64,000 nt of DNA from Halogranum gelatinilyticum (GCF_900103715.1 NZ_FNHL01000002.1:806001-870000); one strand, 5' to 3'. Counted from the stretch's first letter, positions 1-10,109 are shown. Translations and numbers: made by a program. Notes: generated by a model from the sequence alone, not told the origin.

Positions 1-248
1 ATGTCGAAGCCGCTGACGTACATCGTCATCACCGCGCGCGTGAGTTCGTCGCCTTCGAGGTTCGAGATGTCGAGCGTTCCTTCGGTCCGCTCTTCCTCGG
101 TGCGTGGGGTGAGAAAGAGGGAGTCACCCTCGGGGTAGAACTCGACTTCGCTCCCGGCACTGACACCGTTCTCGGTGGCCCAGTCTTTCGGAATCGACAC
201 CGTGTACGTCGACCCACCCGTGACTTGCACCTTGCGTGTCTCCACCAT
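1..248 (-). CDS. AbrB/SpoVT-domain phosphate regulator, PhoU-like (5' part only)
   Basis: Only the first 82 codons are in the window; the gene runs off the left edge. Residues 1-45 read as a SpoVT/AbrB swapped-hairpin DNA-binding domain (VQVTGGSTYTVSIPKDWA, then GVSAGSEVEFYPEGDSLFL). The remaining residues start an acidic helical segment. Haloarchaeal proteins with this N-terminus beside pst genes usually carry a PhoU domain after it, which is inferred here, not seen. It is divergent from pstS and probably reports phosphate status to the pst promoter. A TATA-like TTTATAGT on the minus strand (278-271) lies about 27 bases before the ATG, so the transcript is probably leaderless. Confidence 0.8.
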   Translation of the reverse strand, partial: MVETRKVQVTGGSTYTVSIPKDWATENGVSAGSEVEFYPEGDSLFLTPRTEEERTEGTLDISNLEGDELTRAVMTMYVSGFD

Positions 249-576
249 ATCACACGATGATACACTAGATACTATAAATCTGCCCCTCTCTATATACGGC
301 GTCAAGATACTCTGGTGTCGAACCGCGTTCGAGCCATGAAAGCGTGTCAACGACGAAACCGTTTCTTGTTTTCGGTACTCTCCAGAGAGTCACGGAGAAA
401 CCCGGGAAACAAGCGTTAGAACCCGAAAGGCGGCGACAGAGGCCAGTTTAATTGTGTCGTGAGAGACCGTCGAGAGCCCACTCAGGGGAGCAGTAGGTAC
501 GAGATGCGTACGCAAACGTAGAACTATATATTTGTCATAGTAGCGTATTTATGGATATCTCGGCTCGATACAGGTG
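249..576. promoter_or_regulatory. Divergent promoter region between the AbrB/PhoU regulator and pstS
   Basis: No gene is seen here. The leftward TATA-like box is at 271-278. The rightward box is ACTATATATT around 523-532, placing the pstS start of transcription near 550-555. Just upstream of the rightward box is a perfect inverted repeat GTACG-AGATG-CGTAC (497-511), in the position where haloarchaeal activators or repressors commonly bind. Linking it to phosphate control is inference from the neighbouring genes. Confidence 0.55.
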
Positions 577-1608
577 ATGACGCGAAAGACGCTGACGGAC
601 GCTGTCTCCCGGCGCAAGTTCATGATGACAACCGGTGCCGCAGGCTCCATCGCCATCGCTGGCTGTACGAGCGAGTCGAGCGACGGTGGCTCCGGCGACG
701 GCGGCAGTTCCGACGGCGGCTCCGGTGACGGCGGTTCGGGCGGCGACGGGCTCTCGGGAACCATTGAGATTTCGGGTTCGTCGACGGTCTACCCGCTCGC
801 GACGGCCGTCTCCGAACTGTTCCGTCAGGAGCATCCCGACGTCTCCATCAACGTGCGCTCGACGGGGTCCGGCGGTGGCTTCAACAACTTCTTCTGCGAG
901 GGGCAGACCTCGTTCAACAACGCCTCCCGTCCAATCAAGGAGGAAGAGACGCAGCTCTGTAGCGACAACGACGTCACGCCAGTCGAGCTCAAGGTCGCGA
1001 CCGACGCGCTGACCATCGTCGCCAACCCCGAGAACGACTTCCTCGACTGTCTCACCGTCGAAGAAATCTCGATGATCTTCAGCGGCGACGCCGTCCAGCA
1101 GTGGAGCGACGTCCGCAGCGAGTGGCCCGACGAGGACATCGAGCGCTACGGTGCCGCCGAGACCTCCGGAACCTTCGACTACCTTACCGAGGTTATGGGC
1201 GAGGACGCCGGCCACACCGACGACTACCAGGCGACCGAGGACGACAACATCATCGTCGAAGGTGTCTCCGGCTCCGAGTACGCCATCGGGTACCTCGGCT
1301 TCGCGTACTACACGAACAACGAGGAGGCCGTCAAGGCGGTCAGCATCGACAACGGTGACGGCTGTATCGCTCCGACGCTGGAGACGGCCAAGGGCGGCCA
1401 GTACACGCCGCTGGCCCGACCGCTCTTCACCTACCCCGCGCAGTCGGCACTCGCTCAGGAGCACATCGCCGAGTTCGCCCGCTTCTTCGTCGAGCAGTCG
1501 ACGAACGAGGAACTCGTCGCCAACACCATCGGCTACGTCCCGAACAGTGACGAGGAACAAGAAGAGATGATGTCGCGGCTCGAAGAGGCCATCTCGAACG
1601 CACAGTAG
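577..1608 (+). CDS. pstS: Phosphate ABC transporter substrate-binding lipoprotein PstS
   Basis: It captures phosphate outside the cell and hands it to PstC/PstA. The N-terminus has a Tat motif (SRRKFMM) followed by a lipobox AIAGC with Cys30 as the lipidated residue, then a Gly/Ser/Asp-rich tether to about residue 57. The mature part starts with GSSTVYPLA and contains STGSGGG and FNNASRPI, the phosphate-binding loops typical of PstS. I chose the ATG at 577; a GTG lies directly before it at 574, and AGGTG overlaps both. It is the first gene of the pst operon, 119 bases before pstC. Confidence 0.95.
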   Translation: MTRKTLTDAVSRRKFMMTTGAAGSIAIAGCTSESSDGGSGDGGSSDGGSGDGGSGGDGLSGTIEISGSSTVYPLATAVSELFRQEHPDVSINVRSTGSGGGFNNFFCEGQTSFNNASRPIKEEETQLCSDNDVTPVELKVATDALTIVANPENDFLDCLTVEEISMIFSGDAVQQWSDVRSEWPDEDIERYGAAETSGTFDYLTEVMGEDAGHTDDYQATEDDNIIVEGVSGSEYAIGYLGFAYYTNNEEAVKAVSIDNGDGCIAPTLETAKGGQYTPLARPLFTYPAQSALAQEHIAEFARFFVEQSTNEELVANTIGYVPNSDEEQEEMMSRLEEAISNAQ

Positions 1609-1727
1609 AATCTGACGCTCTACTGAGACCTCCCGAATCTATATCCGGGTGTTTTTGTCTATGAACGACAGACACCGGATATGGTCTGGAGCGTCGCACG
1701 ATCACCACTCATTCATACTACATACCC

Positions 1728-2699
1728 ATGACAGAACAGTCCCAGCCCCCAGACTTGTCGGGCAACCGGGGAGCGCAACAGGTTCGTGAGAAGATCTATC
1801 ACGGTCTCTTCTTTACGGCCGCCGCGCTCTCGGTGCTCACCACACTCGGCATCATCGCGGCGTTGCTCGGTGACGCGCTGTCGTTCTTCGGCGCGTACTC
1901 CATCGGCTCGTTCCTCACCGGGACCCAGTGGTCGGTCCTGTCGAACAACTACGGCGTGCTCCCGTTGGTGTACGGGACGCTCATCGTCACCTTCGGCTCG
2001 GCACTCATCGCCATGCCGCTCGGCCTCCTCACGGCCATCTACCTCAGCGAGTACGCCTCGAAACGGATGCGCTCGATCCTGAAGCCGATGCTCGAAGTGC
2101 TGGCCGGCGTCCCGACGGTCGTCTACGGCTTCTTCGCCATCGTCTACATCACGCCGTTCCTCGAAGGGACGCTCTTCCCGAGCATCAGTACCTTCAACGC
2201 GCTGTCGGCGTCCATCGTCGTCGGCATCATGATCATCCCGATGGTCGCGTCCATCAGTGAGGACGCGATGAGTGCCGTCCCCGACTCGCTGCGACAGGCG
2301 GGCTACGGCCTCGGCGCGACGAAGTTCAACGTCTCGACGCGCATCGTCGTCCCGGCGGCCATCTCGGGTATCGCCTCGTCGTTCATCCTCGCGCTCTCGC
2401 GCGCAATCGGCGAGACGATGGCCGTCACGCTGGCGATGGGGAGTAAGCCGAGTCTCCCGGACGTCTCGATGGCCTCGCTGGCTGGGATTCCGATTCCGTT
2501 CGTCCACCCCGGCGACATGTTCCTGCGACCCTACTCGTCGATGACCGCCCAGATGGTCAACACCATCAACGGCGAGCTCTCCGGTGGGTCGCTGGCCTAC
2601 GAGGCCGTCTTCGCCGTCGGGCTCGTCCTGTTCGTCATCACGCTCGTCATGAACGTCATCAGCGACGCGATCGCCAGCCGCTACCGGGAGGAGTACTGA
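1728..2699 (+). CDS. pstC: Phosphate ABC transporter permease PstC
   Basis: Inner-membrane subunit of the high-affinity phosphate importer. The 323-residue protein has an N-terminal membrane segment near residue 25-50 and then the BPD_transp_1 permease core with segments such as GVLPLVYGTLIVTFGSALIA. The EAA-type cytoplasmic loop that contacts the ATPase is visible around residues 185-205 (SLRQAGYGLGATKFN) followed by ILALSRAIGETMAV. Size and motifs match the family. The stop is one base before the pstA start, so the two are co-transcribed. Confidence 0.95.
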   Translation: MTEQSQPPDLSGNRGAQQVREKIYHGLFFTAAALSVLTTLGIIAALLGDALSFFGAYSIGSFLTGTQWSVLSNNYGVLPLVYGTLIVTFGSALIAMPLGLLTAIYLSEYASKRMRSILKPMLEVLAGVPTVVYGFFAIVYITPFLEGTLFPSISTFNALSASIVVGIMIIPMVASISEDAMSAVPDSLRQAGYGLGATKFNVSTRIVVPAAISGIASSFILALSRAIGETMAVTLAMGSKPSLPDVSMASLAGIPIPFVHPGDMFLRPYSSMTAQMVNTINGELSGGSLAYEAVFAVGLVLFVITLVMNVISDAIASRYREEY

Positions 2700-2700
2700 G

Positions 2701-4293
2701 ATGGCGACAGAAACACAGGATTCCGGCTTCGGCGAAGTCAGCCAACTGAAGGGGAAGGTCTTCGAGTATCTGTCGCTCGGTGCCTCCTTCGTCGGCATCT
2801 TCATGCTGGCTGTCCTCTTGGTCTACGTCACCGTCGACGCCTTCGGCCTCGACCAGGCTGGGCCGCTGTGGTGGCTCATCTACTTCGCGACGCTCGTCGT
2901 CCCGACGCTCGGCTTCACCGCCTACGCGGTTCGGAACCGTACCGTCGGCCGCGTGGCTGGTGGCGCGCTCTTACGCATCTTCGGTGGACTCGCCGCGACG
3001 ACGGCTATCTCCATCGTCTTCATCATCTTCGACGTCCAGCAGTGGCTGCTGGTCTACACGGTGGGTCTCCTGCCCGCAGGTCTCGTCTTCTTCTACGGCC
3101 GTCTCAAGGAGTGGCCGCAGGCGAACCTGCTCGCGCCCGTCGTCCTCGTGGTCGGCTCGGCGCTCGGCGTCTTCCTCAAGGGACCGCTGTCGGCGTTCCC
3201 GCAGAACTGGCTCATCTATCTCTGGACGCTCGCCGTCCCGATGGCCGCCTACATGGCGTCGAACGAATTCGACCGCTCGGGCCGCGACGGCGCGCTCGCC
3301 GTCGGCGGGGGCGTCGTCGGCATCGCGGTCGCCGCGGCGTTCATCGGTCCCGCACTCGCCGGTCTCAACAGTGATCTCGCGCTACTCCTCGGCGTGCTGT
3401 TCGTCGCGCCGACGGTCGCCTTCGTCGTCCGCACGGTGCAGTCCCGCGAGGGCCTCGTCGGGCTGGCGTTCCCGGTCGTCCTCTTCGGCGGCGCGCTGCT
3501 CGGTGCGTTCCTCGTCGGGCAGCTCGGAGCCGCCCAGCCGGACTCGTGGCTCACCTGGTCGTACGTCACCAACCCGCCGTCGCAGCTCGACGCGCGCGAA
3601 GCCGGACTGTTCCCGGCCATCGTCGGCTCGGTGTTCGTCATCACGAACGTCGCCGTGTTGACGCTCGTGCTCGGCGTCGCGACCTCCATCTACCTCGAGG
3701 AGTACGCCGCGAGTTCGGGCACGCTCGGCAAGGTTACGAACCTGATTCAGGTCAACATTTCCAACCTCGCAGGCGTCCCCTCGGTCGTCTACGGGCTGCT
3801 CGGACTCGGGCTGTTCATCAATCTGCTCGGCTTCGGCATCGGCATCGTCCTCGTGGCCTCGATCACGCTGGCGTTGCTCATCCTGCCCATCGTCATCATC
3901 TCCTCGCAGGAGGCCATCCGGTCGGTCCCGACGGATCTCCGGCAGGCCTCCTACGGGATGGGGGCGACGCGCTGGCAGACGATTCGGAACGTCGTCCTGC
4001 CCGAGGCACTGCCCGGTATCCTGACCGGGACCATCCTCGCGCTGGGGCGAGCCATCGGTGAGACGGCTCCGCTCCTGATGATCGGTGCGGCGACGACGAC
4101 GTTCGCCGCCCCGACGGGCTACTTCGACAGCGTCACCGTGATGCCGCTGCAGATCTACGCCTGGTCGTCCCAGCCGAGTGATGCCTTCCGATACGGTGTC
4201 GTCGCCGCGGGTGTCGTGACGTTGCTCATCGTCCTCCTGACGATGAACTCCATCGCGATCTACGTGCGCAACAAATATGAGAACGAGAACTAA
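2701..4293 (+). CDS. pstA: Phosphate ABC transporter permease PstA with long N-terminal membrane extension
   Basis: Second permease subunit of the phosphate importer. The recognisable PstA core begins near residue 295 (AGLFPAIVGSVFVITNVAVL) and carries the coupling loop DLRQASYGMGATRWQT near 415 and ILALGRAIGETAPLLMIGAA. At 530 residues it is far longer than the usual 280-300. The extra 290 residues are hydrophobic with about eight predicted membrane segments and no motif I recognise. No frameshift is visible and codon use is the same throughout. Such long forms occur in haloarchaea, as far as I recall; the role of the extension is unknown. Confidence 0.93.
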   Translation: MATETQDSGFGEVSQLKGKVFEYLSLGASFVGIFMLAVLLVYVTVDAFGLDQAGPLWWLIYFATLVVPTLGFTAYAVRNRTVGRVAGGALLRIFGGLAATTAISIVFIIFDVQQWLLVYTVGLLPAGLVFFYGRLKEWPQANLLAPVVLVVGSALGVFLKGPLSAFPQNWLIYLWTLAVPMAAYMASNEFDRSGRDGALAVGGGVVGIAVAAAFIGPALAGLNSDLALLLGVLFVAPTVAFVVRTVQSREGLVGLAFPVVLFGGALLGAFLVGQLGAAQPDSWLTWSYVTNPPSQLDAREAGLFPAIVGSVFVITNVAVLTLVLGVATSIYLEEYAASSGTLGKVTNLIQVNISNLAGVPSVVYGLLGLGLFINLLGFGIGIVLVASITLALLILPIVIISSQEAIRSVPTDLRQASYGMGATRWQTIRNVVLPEALPGILTGTILALGRAIGETAPLLMIGAATTTFAAPTGYFDSVTVMPLQIYAWSSQPSDAFRYGVVAAGVVTLLIVLLTMNSIAIYVRNKYENEN

Positions 4294-4296
4294 TAC

Positions 4297-5175
4297 ATGA
4301 GCCAAGACAACATGACCACGAACGACCCGACGACTGAGGCCGCGGACGCGGACCAGCTCATCACCACCGACCCGGGTCGGAGTGGACTGGACGAATCGAA
4401 CGAGCGGGGCAGCGTCACCGACGCACAGACCGTCATCGAGGCACGGAACGTCAACGTCTGGTACAACGACGACCAGGCACTGAACGACATCAACATGAAG
4501 ATTCCCGAGAACCAGGTGACGGCGATGATCGGTCCCTCGGGCTGTGGGAAGTCGACGTTCCTCCGGTGTATCAACCGGATGAACGACCTCGTCGACGCCG
4601 CCCGCATCGAGGGCGACCTGCTGTTCAAGGGCAAGAACGTCTACGACAAGGACGTCGACCCCGTCGCGCTCCGTCGCCGCATCGGGATGGTCTTCCAGCA
4701 TCCCAACCCGTTCCCGAAGAGCATCTACGACAACGTCGCCTACGGCCTGCGCCTGCAGGGCAAGACCGACAACCTCGACCAGAAGGTCGAACAGGCCCTG
4801 AAGAGCGCGGCACTCTGGGACGAGGTCAAAGACCGCCTCGACAAGTCCGGCACGGACCTCTCCGGTGGTCAGCAACAGCGGCTCTGTATCGCCCGCGCCA
4901 TCGCGCCCGACCCGGAAGTCCTGCTCATGGACGAGCCCGCCTCGGCACTCGACCCCGTGGCGACCTCGCAGGTCGAAGACCTCATCGACGACCTCTCACA
5001 GGAGTATACGGTCGTCATCGTCACGCACAACATGCAGCAGGCGGCCCGCATCTCCGACAAGACGGCCGTCTTCCTCACCGGTGGCGAACTCGTCGAGTTC
5101 AACGACACCGCGACTATCTTCGAGAACCCCGACAGCCAGCGCGTCGAAGACTACATCACCGGCAAGTTCGGATAG
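4297..5175 (+). CDS. pstB: Phosphate ABC transporter ATP-binding protein PstB
   Basis: Cytoplasmic ATPase that powers PstC/PstA. After about 45 acidic, low-complexity residues the ABC domain shows Walker [10 protein letters not shown] (residues 79-87), signature LSGGQQQRL (about 188), Walker [13 protein letters not shown] (about 208) and the switch histidine in VIVTHNM. The phrase [11 protein letters not shown] is characteristic of PstB. The start is three bases after the pstA stop. The acidic N-terminal tail is common in haloarchaeal PstB. Confidence 0.96.
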   Translation: MSQDNMTTNDPTTEAADADQLITTDPGRSGLDESNERGSVTDAQTVIEARNVNVWYNDDQALNDINMKIPENQVTAMIGPSGCGKSTFLRCINRMNDLVDAARIEGDLLFKGKNVYDKDVDPVALRRRIGMVFQHPNPFPKSIYDNVAYGLRLQGKTDNLDQKVEQALKSAALWDEVKDRLDKSGTDLSGGQQQRLCIARAIAPDPEVLLMDEPASALDPVATSQVEDLIDDLSQEYTVVIVTHNMQQAARISDKTAVFLTGGELVEFNDTATIFENPDSQRVEDYITGKFG

Positions 5176-5385
5176 CCGGCTGCGACCTTTCTCAGTTCTC
5201 CGCCGTCGCGAGCGGCGACATTCCACCCGTCTCACCCGTCCAGCGTCGACAGCGCGGCACGGGACGACAGGACCAATGTTGCATCCACGAGCAGCGACGG
5301 AACGTCTCCGGAAGTCGCTCCCTCGGGACAGATATCCGGGCAAATTGTCATACTACTATTGCTATTGTTGGCAATATATAACACA

Positions 5386-5420
5386 GTATATTTAAAAACG
5401 AAGCGAGCAAAGCCTCAGAC
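5386..5420 (+). promoter_or_regulatory. Probable phoU promoter
   Basis: The 245-base gap after pstB is AT-rich near its end. TATATTTAAAAA (5387-5398) is centred about 27 bases before the phoU ATG, the spacing of a TATA box for a leaderless transcript. phoU therefore may be expressed separately from pstSCAB. Confidence 0.55.
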
Positions 5421-6095
5421 ATGCCCAGAGTCGAATATCAGAAGCGATTGGAGAACCTGCGCGAGGACGTTCTCTACATGAGCGAGGTCGTCGGAGAACG
5501 GCTTCGCATGGGTCTCGACGCCCTCGAACAGAAAGACGCACAGCTCGCCGAAGAGGTCATCGAAGGCGACGGCGAGATCAACCGGATGTATCTCGACCTC
5601 GAACAGGACTGCGTCGACCTCGTCGCCCTCCAGCAGCCGGTCGCCGGCGACCTCCGCTTTATCGCCGCCTCGTTCAAGATCATCACCGACCTCGAACGGA
5701 TCGCCGACCTCGCGACCAACCTCGGCCAGTACGCCCAGAACGCCGAACAGGACGTCTTCCCCGACGTCGACATCCAGCGGCTCGGCGAAGTCACCCTGGA
5801 GATGCTAGACAAGGCGATGGAGGCCTACAGCAACGAGGAGCCGGACCTCTGTTACGAGGTCGCCGCCCGCGACGACGACCTCGACGAGATGTGCGAGGCC
5901 GCGAGCGAAGTCGTCGTCCGCGACCTGCTGGAGAACGACCCGCTGGACGAGAACACGGACACGGAAGCCCTCATGGGCGAGGTCTCGCGGCTGTTCCTGA
6001 CCGTCCGCGACATCGAGCGCGTCGGCGACCACACGGTCAACATCGCCGCGCGGACGCTCTACATGCTCGAGAACAACGACGAACTGCTCTACTAA
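5421..6095 (+). CDS. phoU: Phosphate signalling/uptake regulator PhoU
   Basis: Cytoplasmic helical protein that ties transporter activity to phosphate regulation. The 224 residues contain two PhoU three-helix repeats (about 10-100 and 115-210). The family motifs are visible: metal-binding acidic clusters, QQPVAGDLRFI in the first repeat with KIITDLERIADLATNL after it, and FLTVRDIERVGDHTVNIA in the second. The length is standard. Being last in the pst block fits its role; no DNA-binding domain is present, unlike the divergent regulator at the left edge. Confidence 0.95.
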   Translation: MPRVEYQKRLENLREDVLYMSEVVGERLRMGLDALEQKDAQLAEEVIEGDGEINRMYLDLEQDCVDLVALQQPVAGDLRFIAASFKIITDLERIADLATNLGQYAQNAEQDVFPDVDIQRLGEVTLEMLDKAMEAYSNEEPDLCYEVAARDDDLDEMCEAASEVVVRDLLENDPLDENTDTEALMGEVSRLFLTVRDIERVGDHTVNIAARTLYMLENNDELLY

Positions 6096-6150
6096 TCCGA
6101 CCTTTTTCTGCGTCGGGTCGCCTTCGGCGACCACTCCTTGAAAAACGTCG

Positions 6151-6254
6151 TCTTCGCGGTTTCACCGCGAGGCCTGACAGACGCGACGCGTCTGTCCCTG
6201 ATGAAAAAAGGCCGCTCGTTCGGGCCGATAGGCCCGAGCCTCGCGGCCTTTTTT
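6151..6254. terminator. Cluster of hairpins ending in a bidirectional A/T-flanked terminator
   Basis: Between convergent phoU and cdc48 three inverted repeats follow each other: TCGCGGT-ttc-ACCGCGA near 6154-6170, GACAGACGCG-a-CGCGTCTGTC (6176-6196), and AAAAAAGGCCGC (6204-6215) pairing with GCGGCCTTTTTT (6243-6254) around an inner GGGCC/GGCCC stem. The last one gives an oligo-T end on either strand, so it can stop both transcripts. A further hairpin GCGGGTACC/GGTACCCGC lies near 6281-6301. Confidence 0.75.
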
Positions 6255-6328
6255 GACCTACATTTTTTGGCGGGGGTTGAGCGGGTACCGGAGGTACCCG
6301 CGATGCCTCCGTGAAAAAAGGTGGTTCT

Positions 6329-8554
6329 TTATTGGAACCCGATCCGGCCGTCGCGGCGCTCGGCGAACTGCTCGCGAGAGCCGCCCTTGAACTGCTCTTC
6401 CATCTGTTCGTAGTAGTTGAGCAGGTCCTCGGAGATGGTCGGCCGCACGGACTCCATCGCCTTGCGGAAGTGCCGCATCTCGACCTCTTGGGCGTCGCCG
6501 TCTTCTCGAAGTGCCTCGATGGCGGCCTCGCGACCGATGGATTCGAGGTCCGAGCCGACGTAGCCCTCGGTGATCTCGGCGATTTCGCGGAGGCTGACGT
6601 CGGGCGCGAGCGGCATCCCGGCCGTGTGAATGTTGAGGATCTGTTCGCGACCCTCCTCGCCGGGCGAGCCGATCATGACGAGCCGGTCGAACCGCCCCGA
6701 GCGGATGAGCGCGGGGTCGATCATATCTGGTCTATTAGTCGCGCCGATGACCATCACGTTGCCGCGCTCTTCGAGACCGTCCAGTTCGGTGAGGAGCTGG
6801 TTGACGACGCGCTCGGAGACGTTGTTGCCCATCTCCTGGCCCCGGCTGGGCGCGAGGCTGTCGAGTTCGTCGAAGAAGATGATACACGGCGACACCTGCC
6901 GCGCCTTGCGGAAGGTCTGCCGGATGGCCTTCTCCGATTCGCCGACCCACTTCGAGAGCAGCTGCGGGCCACGCACCGAGATGAAGTTGGCGTTCGTCTC
7001 GTTGGCGACGGCCTTCGCCATCAGGGTCTTGCCCGTGCCGGGCGGGCCGTAGAGCAGCACGCCCGCCGGGGGTTCAATGCCCATCCGGCTGAACTTCTCG
7101 CGGTCGGTCAACGGCCACTCGACGCTCTCTTTGACCTTCTGTTTGGCCCCTTCGAGCCCACCGACGTCGTTCCAGGTGATCTTCGGCAGTTCGACGAGCA
7201 CCTCGCGCATCGCGCTCGGTTCGACCTCGCCGAGGGCACCGTCGAAGTCGTCGCGTTTGACGATCATCCGGTCGATGAGACTCGGCGGGATGTCCTCCTC
7301 GTCGAGGTCGATCTCGGGGAGGTACCGCCGGAGTGCCTTCATCGCCGCCTCCTTCGTCAGGCTCTCGATGTCGGCACCCACGAAGCCGTGGGTCTCGTCG
7401 GCGAGGTAGTCCAGGCTGACGTCGTCCGACAGCGGCATCCCGCGGGTGTGGACCTGCAGGATCTCCTTGCGGCCCACCTCGTCCGGCACACCGATCTCGA
7501 TCTCGCGGTCGAACCGGCCCGGACGACGGAGTGCGGGGTCGACGGAGTCGACACGGTTCGTCGCCGCGATGACGATGACCTGCCCCCGGGCTTCGAGCCC
7601 GTCCATCATCGTCAACAGCTGGGCGACGACACGGCGTTCGACTTCGCCGGTGACGTCCTCACGCTTGGGCGCGATGGAGTCCAGTTCGTCGATGAAGATG
7701 ATGGCCGGCGACTCTTCTTTCGCGTCCTCGAAGATTTCGCGGAGCTGTTGTTCGGACTCACCGTAGTACTTCGAGATGATCTCCGGCCCGGCGATGGAGA
7801 AGAAACTCGCCGAGGTCTCGTTGGCGACCGCCTTCGCCAAGAGGGTCTTCCCGGTGCCCGGCGGACCGTGGAGCAGGACACCCTGCGGCGGCTCGATGCC
7901 GAGCTTCTTGAAGATCTGCGGATGCTTCATCGGTAGCTCGACCATCTCGCGGACGCGCTGAATCTCGCCCTGGAGTCCACCGATGTCCTCGTACGTGATG
8001 CCGCCGCTGGCCTTTTCGAAGCCCGAGATGGGCTCCTCGCGGAGTTCGACTTCCGTATCTTCGGTGACGAGGACGACCCCTTCGGGTTCGGTCTCGACCG
8101 CGATGAGCGGGATGGCCTGGCCGGGCGACCGCATGAAGGGATGGTTCGTGCTCGACATCACGGGGACGATGTCGCGCTCGACGACCGGCCGCTTCAGAAT
8201 CTGGCGTTTGACCATGCCGGCGGCGTCGGAGCCGAACTGGACGCTCGCCTCTTCGGGCGGTGCGAGGACCAGTGTATCGGCCTTCTTCGCCTCCGCCTTC
8301 CGGATGGTCACGCGCTCGCCGATACCGACGTCCGCGTTCTGACGGGTGAAGCCGTCGATGCGGACCGTGTCCGTGTTCCAGTCTTGCCGGTCGGCACGCC
8401 AGACCTTGGCGGCCGTCGTCTCGGCACCCTCGATCTCGATGATATCTCCCGGTGAGAGTTTGAGATGCAGCAGGGTATCCGGGTCAAGACGGGCGATACC
8501 GCGACCCGAATCGTTCGGGTACGCCTTCGCCACTTCGAGTTGCACTTCGTTCAT
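6329..8554 (-). CDS. cdc48: AAA+ ATPase Cdc48 (p97/VCP family)
   Basis: Hexameric ATP-driven unfoldase. Residues 1-185 are the double-psi-barrel/CDC48 N domain ([12 protein letters not shown]). Two AAA modules follow: D1 with Walker A GPPGTGKT near 229 and [12 protein letters not shown], and D2 with GPPGTGKT near 501 and [15 protein letters not shown]. Both have arginine-finger regions ([26 protein letters not shown]). At 741 residues it matches archaeal Cdc48; there is no intein. A TATA-like CACTTAAC (minus strand, about 8597-8605) lies upstream of the ATG. Haloarchaea carry several paralogues, so the exact one is not decided here. Confidence 0.95.
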   Translation of the reverse strand: MNEVQLEVAKAYPNDSGRGIARLDPDTLLHLKLSPGDIIEIEGAETTAAKVWRADRQDWNTDTVRIDGFTRQNADVGIGERVTIRKAEAKKADTLVLAPPEEASVQFGSDAAGMVKRQILKRPVVERDIVPVMSSTNHPFMRSPGQAIPLIAVETEPEGVVLVTEDTEVELREEPISGFEKASGGITYEDIGGLQGEIQRVREMVELPMKHPQIFKKLGIEPPQGVLLHGPPGTGKTLLAKAVANETSASFFSIAGPEIISKYYGESEQQLREIFEDAKEESPAIIFIDELDSIAPKREDVTGEVERRVVAQLLTMMDGLEARGQVIVIAATNRVDSVDPALRRPGRFDREIEIGVPDEVGRKEILQVHTRGMPLSDDVSLDYLADETHGFVGADIESLTKEAAMKALRRYLPEIDLDEEDIPPSLIDRMIVKRDDFDGALGEVEPSAMREVLVELPKITWNDVGGLEGAKQKVKESVEWPLTDREKFSRMGIEPPAGVLLYGPPGTGKTLMAKAVANETNANFISVRGPQLLSKWVGESEKAIRQTFRKARQVSPCIIFFDELDSLAPSRGQEMGNNVSERVVNQLLTELDGLEERGNVMVIGATNRPDMIDPALIRSGRFDRLVMIGSPGEEGREQILNIHTAGMPLAPDVSLREIAEITEGYVGSDLESIGREAAIEALREDGDAQEVEMRHFRKAMESVRPTISEDLLNYYEQMEEQFKGGSREQFAERRDGRIGFQ

Positions 8555-8754
8555 AATTGACTCGCGGGGATACGTTCACCTCCGCCTCGGCACCGGTTAA
8601 GTGCTTTGCTAGCCCCAGTTTGCGGGTGGTTGTATGACATCTGTTAGCACATAGGACAGGGTCCTACAAATCCCTACCGGGTTCGGCAGACGAGGACGCG
8701 ATACGCCTGCCGTCAGACGGGGACGCTTTTGGCCTTGCACCCGCCTTCTCCTGT

Positions 8755-10104
8755 ATGCACACACTCGCGTTCGACGGCCGGATGGGTGCCAGCGGCGACA
8801 TGCTGCTCGCCGCTCTCATCGCGGCCGGTGCGGACCCCGACGCCCTCGCCCCCGTCGAGGACGCACTCGACGTCCGCTACGAGGTCGGCGAGACCGACAA
8901 GAACGGTATCCGAGCGGCGACCGTCGACGTGCTGTTGACGGGTGACAGTGGCGACGGCGACGACGAGGGAGACGCCGGTAGCGACGAGCACGGTCACGAC
9001 GACGGCTCTCAGGAGAGCCACAACCACGACCACCACGAGCATTCTCACGACGAGAGTGACCACACGCACGACGGCCACGACGACCACGACCACACCCACG
9101 CCGAGGGGCACGGCCCCCACCGAACCTACGCAGAAGTGGTCGAACTGGTCGAAGACATGGCCCTCCCGACCAACGTCGAGCGCGACGCCCGCGCCGTCTT
9201 CGAGATTCTGGGCGAAGCCGAGTCGTCGGTCCACGGCACGAACTTGGAAGAAACCCACTTCCACGAGGTCGGCGCGGACGACGCCATCGCCGACATCGTC
9301 GGTGCCTGCCTCCTCGTCGACGACCTCGGCGTCGAACGCGTCGTGACGACGCCGCTCGCGACGGGCGGCGGCGAGGTCGACATCGCCCACGGCGTCTACC
9401 CCGTCCCGACGCCCGCCGTCGTCGAGATCGCCCAGCGCGCCGACTGGTCGCTGCAGGGCGGTCCCGTCGAGGCGGAACTCCTGACACCCACCGGTGCGGC
9501 CATCCTCGCGCATTTCGCGGAGGGTGTCGAGAGTCTGCCTCCGCTGAAACTTGAGGAGTCAGGCTACGGCGCGGGCGGCTACACCTTCCCCGACCATCCG
9601 AACGTCCTCCGGACGCTCGTCGGCGACGGCGGCGGCCGACTCAGCCGCGACGAGATCACAGTCTTGGAGACGAATCTCGACGACGCAGCCCCGGAAGTGC
9701 TCGGCAGTCTGCAGGAGACCTTGACGGCTGTCGGCGCGCGCGACGTCTCGATTCTCCCGGCGACGATGAAGAAGTCCCGACCCGGCCATCTCGTGAAGGT
9801 CATCGTCAAACCCGAGGACGCCGAGCGCGTCGCCCGCAAGCTGGCCGAAGAGACGGGAACGCTGGGCATCCGCGAACACGGCGCGGGCCACCGCTGGGTC
9901 GCCTCGCGCGCCTTCGAGACGGCGACGCTCGAAATCGAGGGCGAGCACTACGACGTGGTGGTCAAAGTCGCCAGCGACGCAGCCGGTGATGTCTACGACT
10001 ACAGCGCGGAGTACGACGACGCGCTGGCCGTCGCGCTCGACACGGACCTGTCGGTGCGTGAAGTGATGCGACGGGCAGAAGAAGCCGTGCGGCCGACCAA
10101 CTAG
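8755..10104 (+). CDS. larC: Nickel-pincer cofactor biosynthesis protein LarC
   Basis: LarC inserts nickel into the pyridinium-bisthiocarboxylic mononucleotide precursor to make the nickel-pincer cofactor of lactate racemase-type enzymes. The start HTLAFDGRMGASGDMLLAAL, the central HFHEVGADDAIADIVGA and GGGEVDIAHGVYPVPTPA, and a C-terminal KKSRPGHLVKVIV are family hallmarks. A histidine/aspartate-rich insert (about residues 75-125, more than 15 His) probably stores or binds metal. The gene is one continuous frame; some bacterial larC genes are split by a programmed frameshift. larB and larE are not in the window. Confidence 0.92.
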   Translation: MHTLAFDGRMGASGDMLLAALIAAGADPDALAPVEDALDVRYEVGETDKNGIRAATVDVLLTGDSGDGDDEGDAGSDEHGHDDGSQESHNHDHHEHSHDESDHTHDGHDDHDHTHAEGHGPHRTYAEVVELVEDMALPTNVERDARAVFEILGEAESSVHGTNLEETHFHEVGADDAIADIVGACLLVDDLGVERVVTTPLATGGGEVDIAHGVYPVPTPAVVEIAQRADWSLQGGPVEAELLTPTGAAILAHFAEGVESLPPLKLEESGYGAGGYTFPDHPNVLRTLVGDGGGRLSRDEITVLETNLDDAAPEVLGSLQETLTAVGARDVSILPATMKKSRPGHLVKVIVKPEDAERVARKLAEETGTLGIREHGAGHRWVASRAFETATLEIEGEHYDVVVKVASDAAGDVYDYSAEYDDALAVALDTDLSVREVMRRAEEAVRPTN

Positions 10105-10109
10105 TCCAA

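Noticed and set aside
6311-7936. Long open frame antisense to cdc48
   Set aside because: It is the complement of the AAA+ gene; composition is Arg/Val/Asp-rich without motifs, as expected for high-GC antisense frames.
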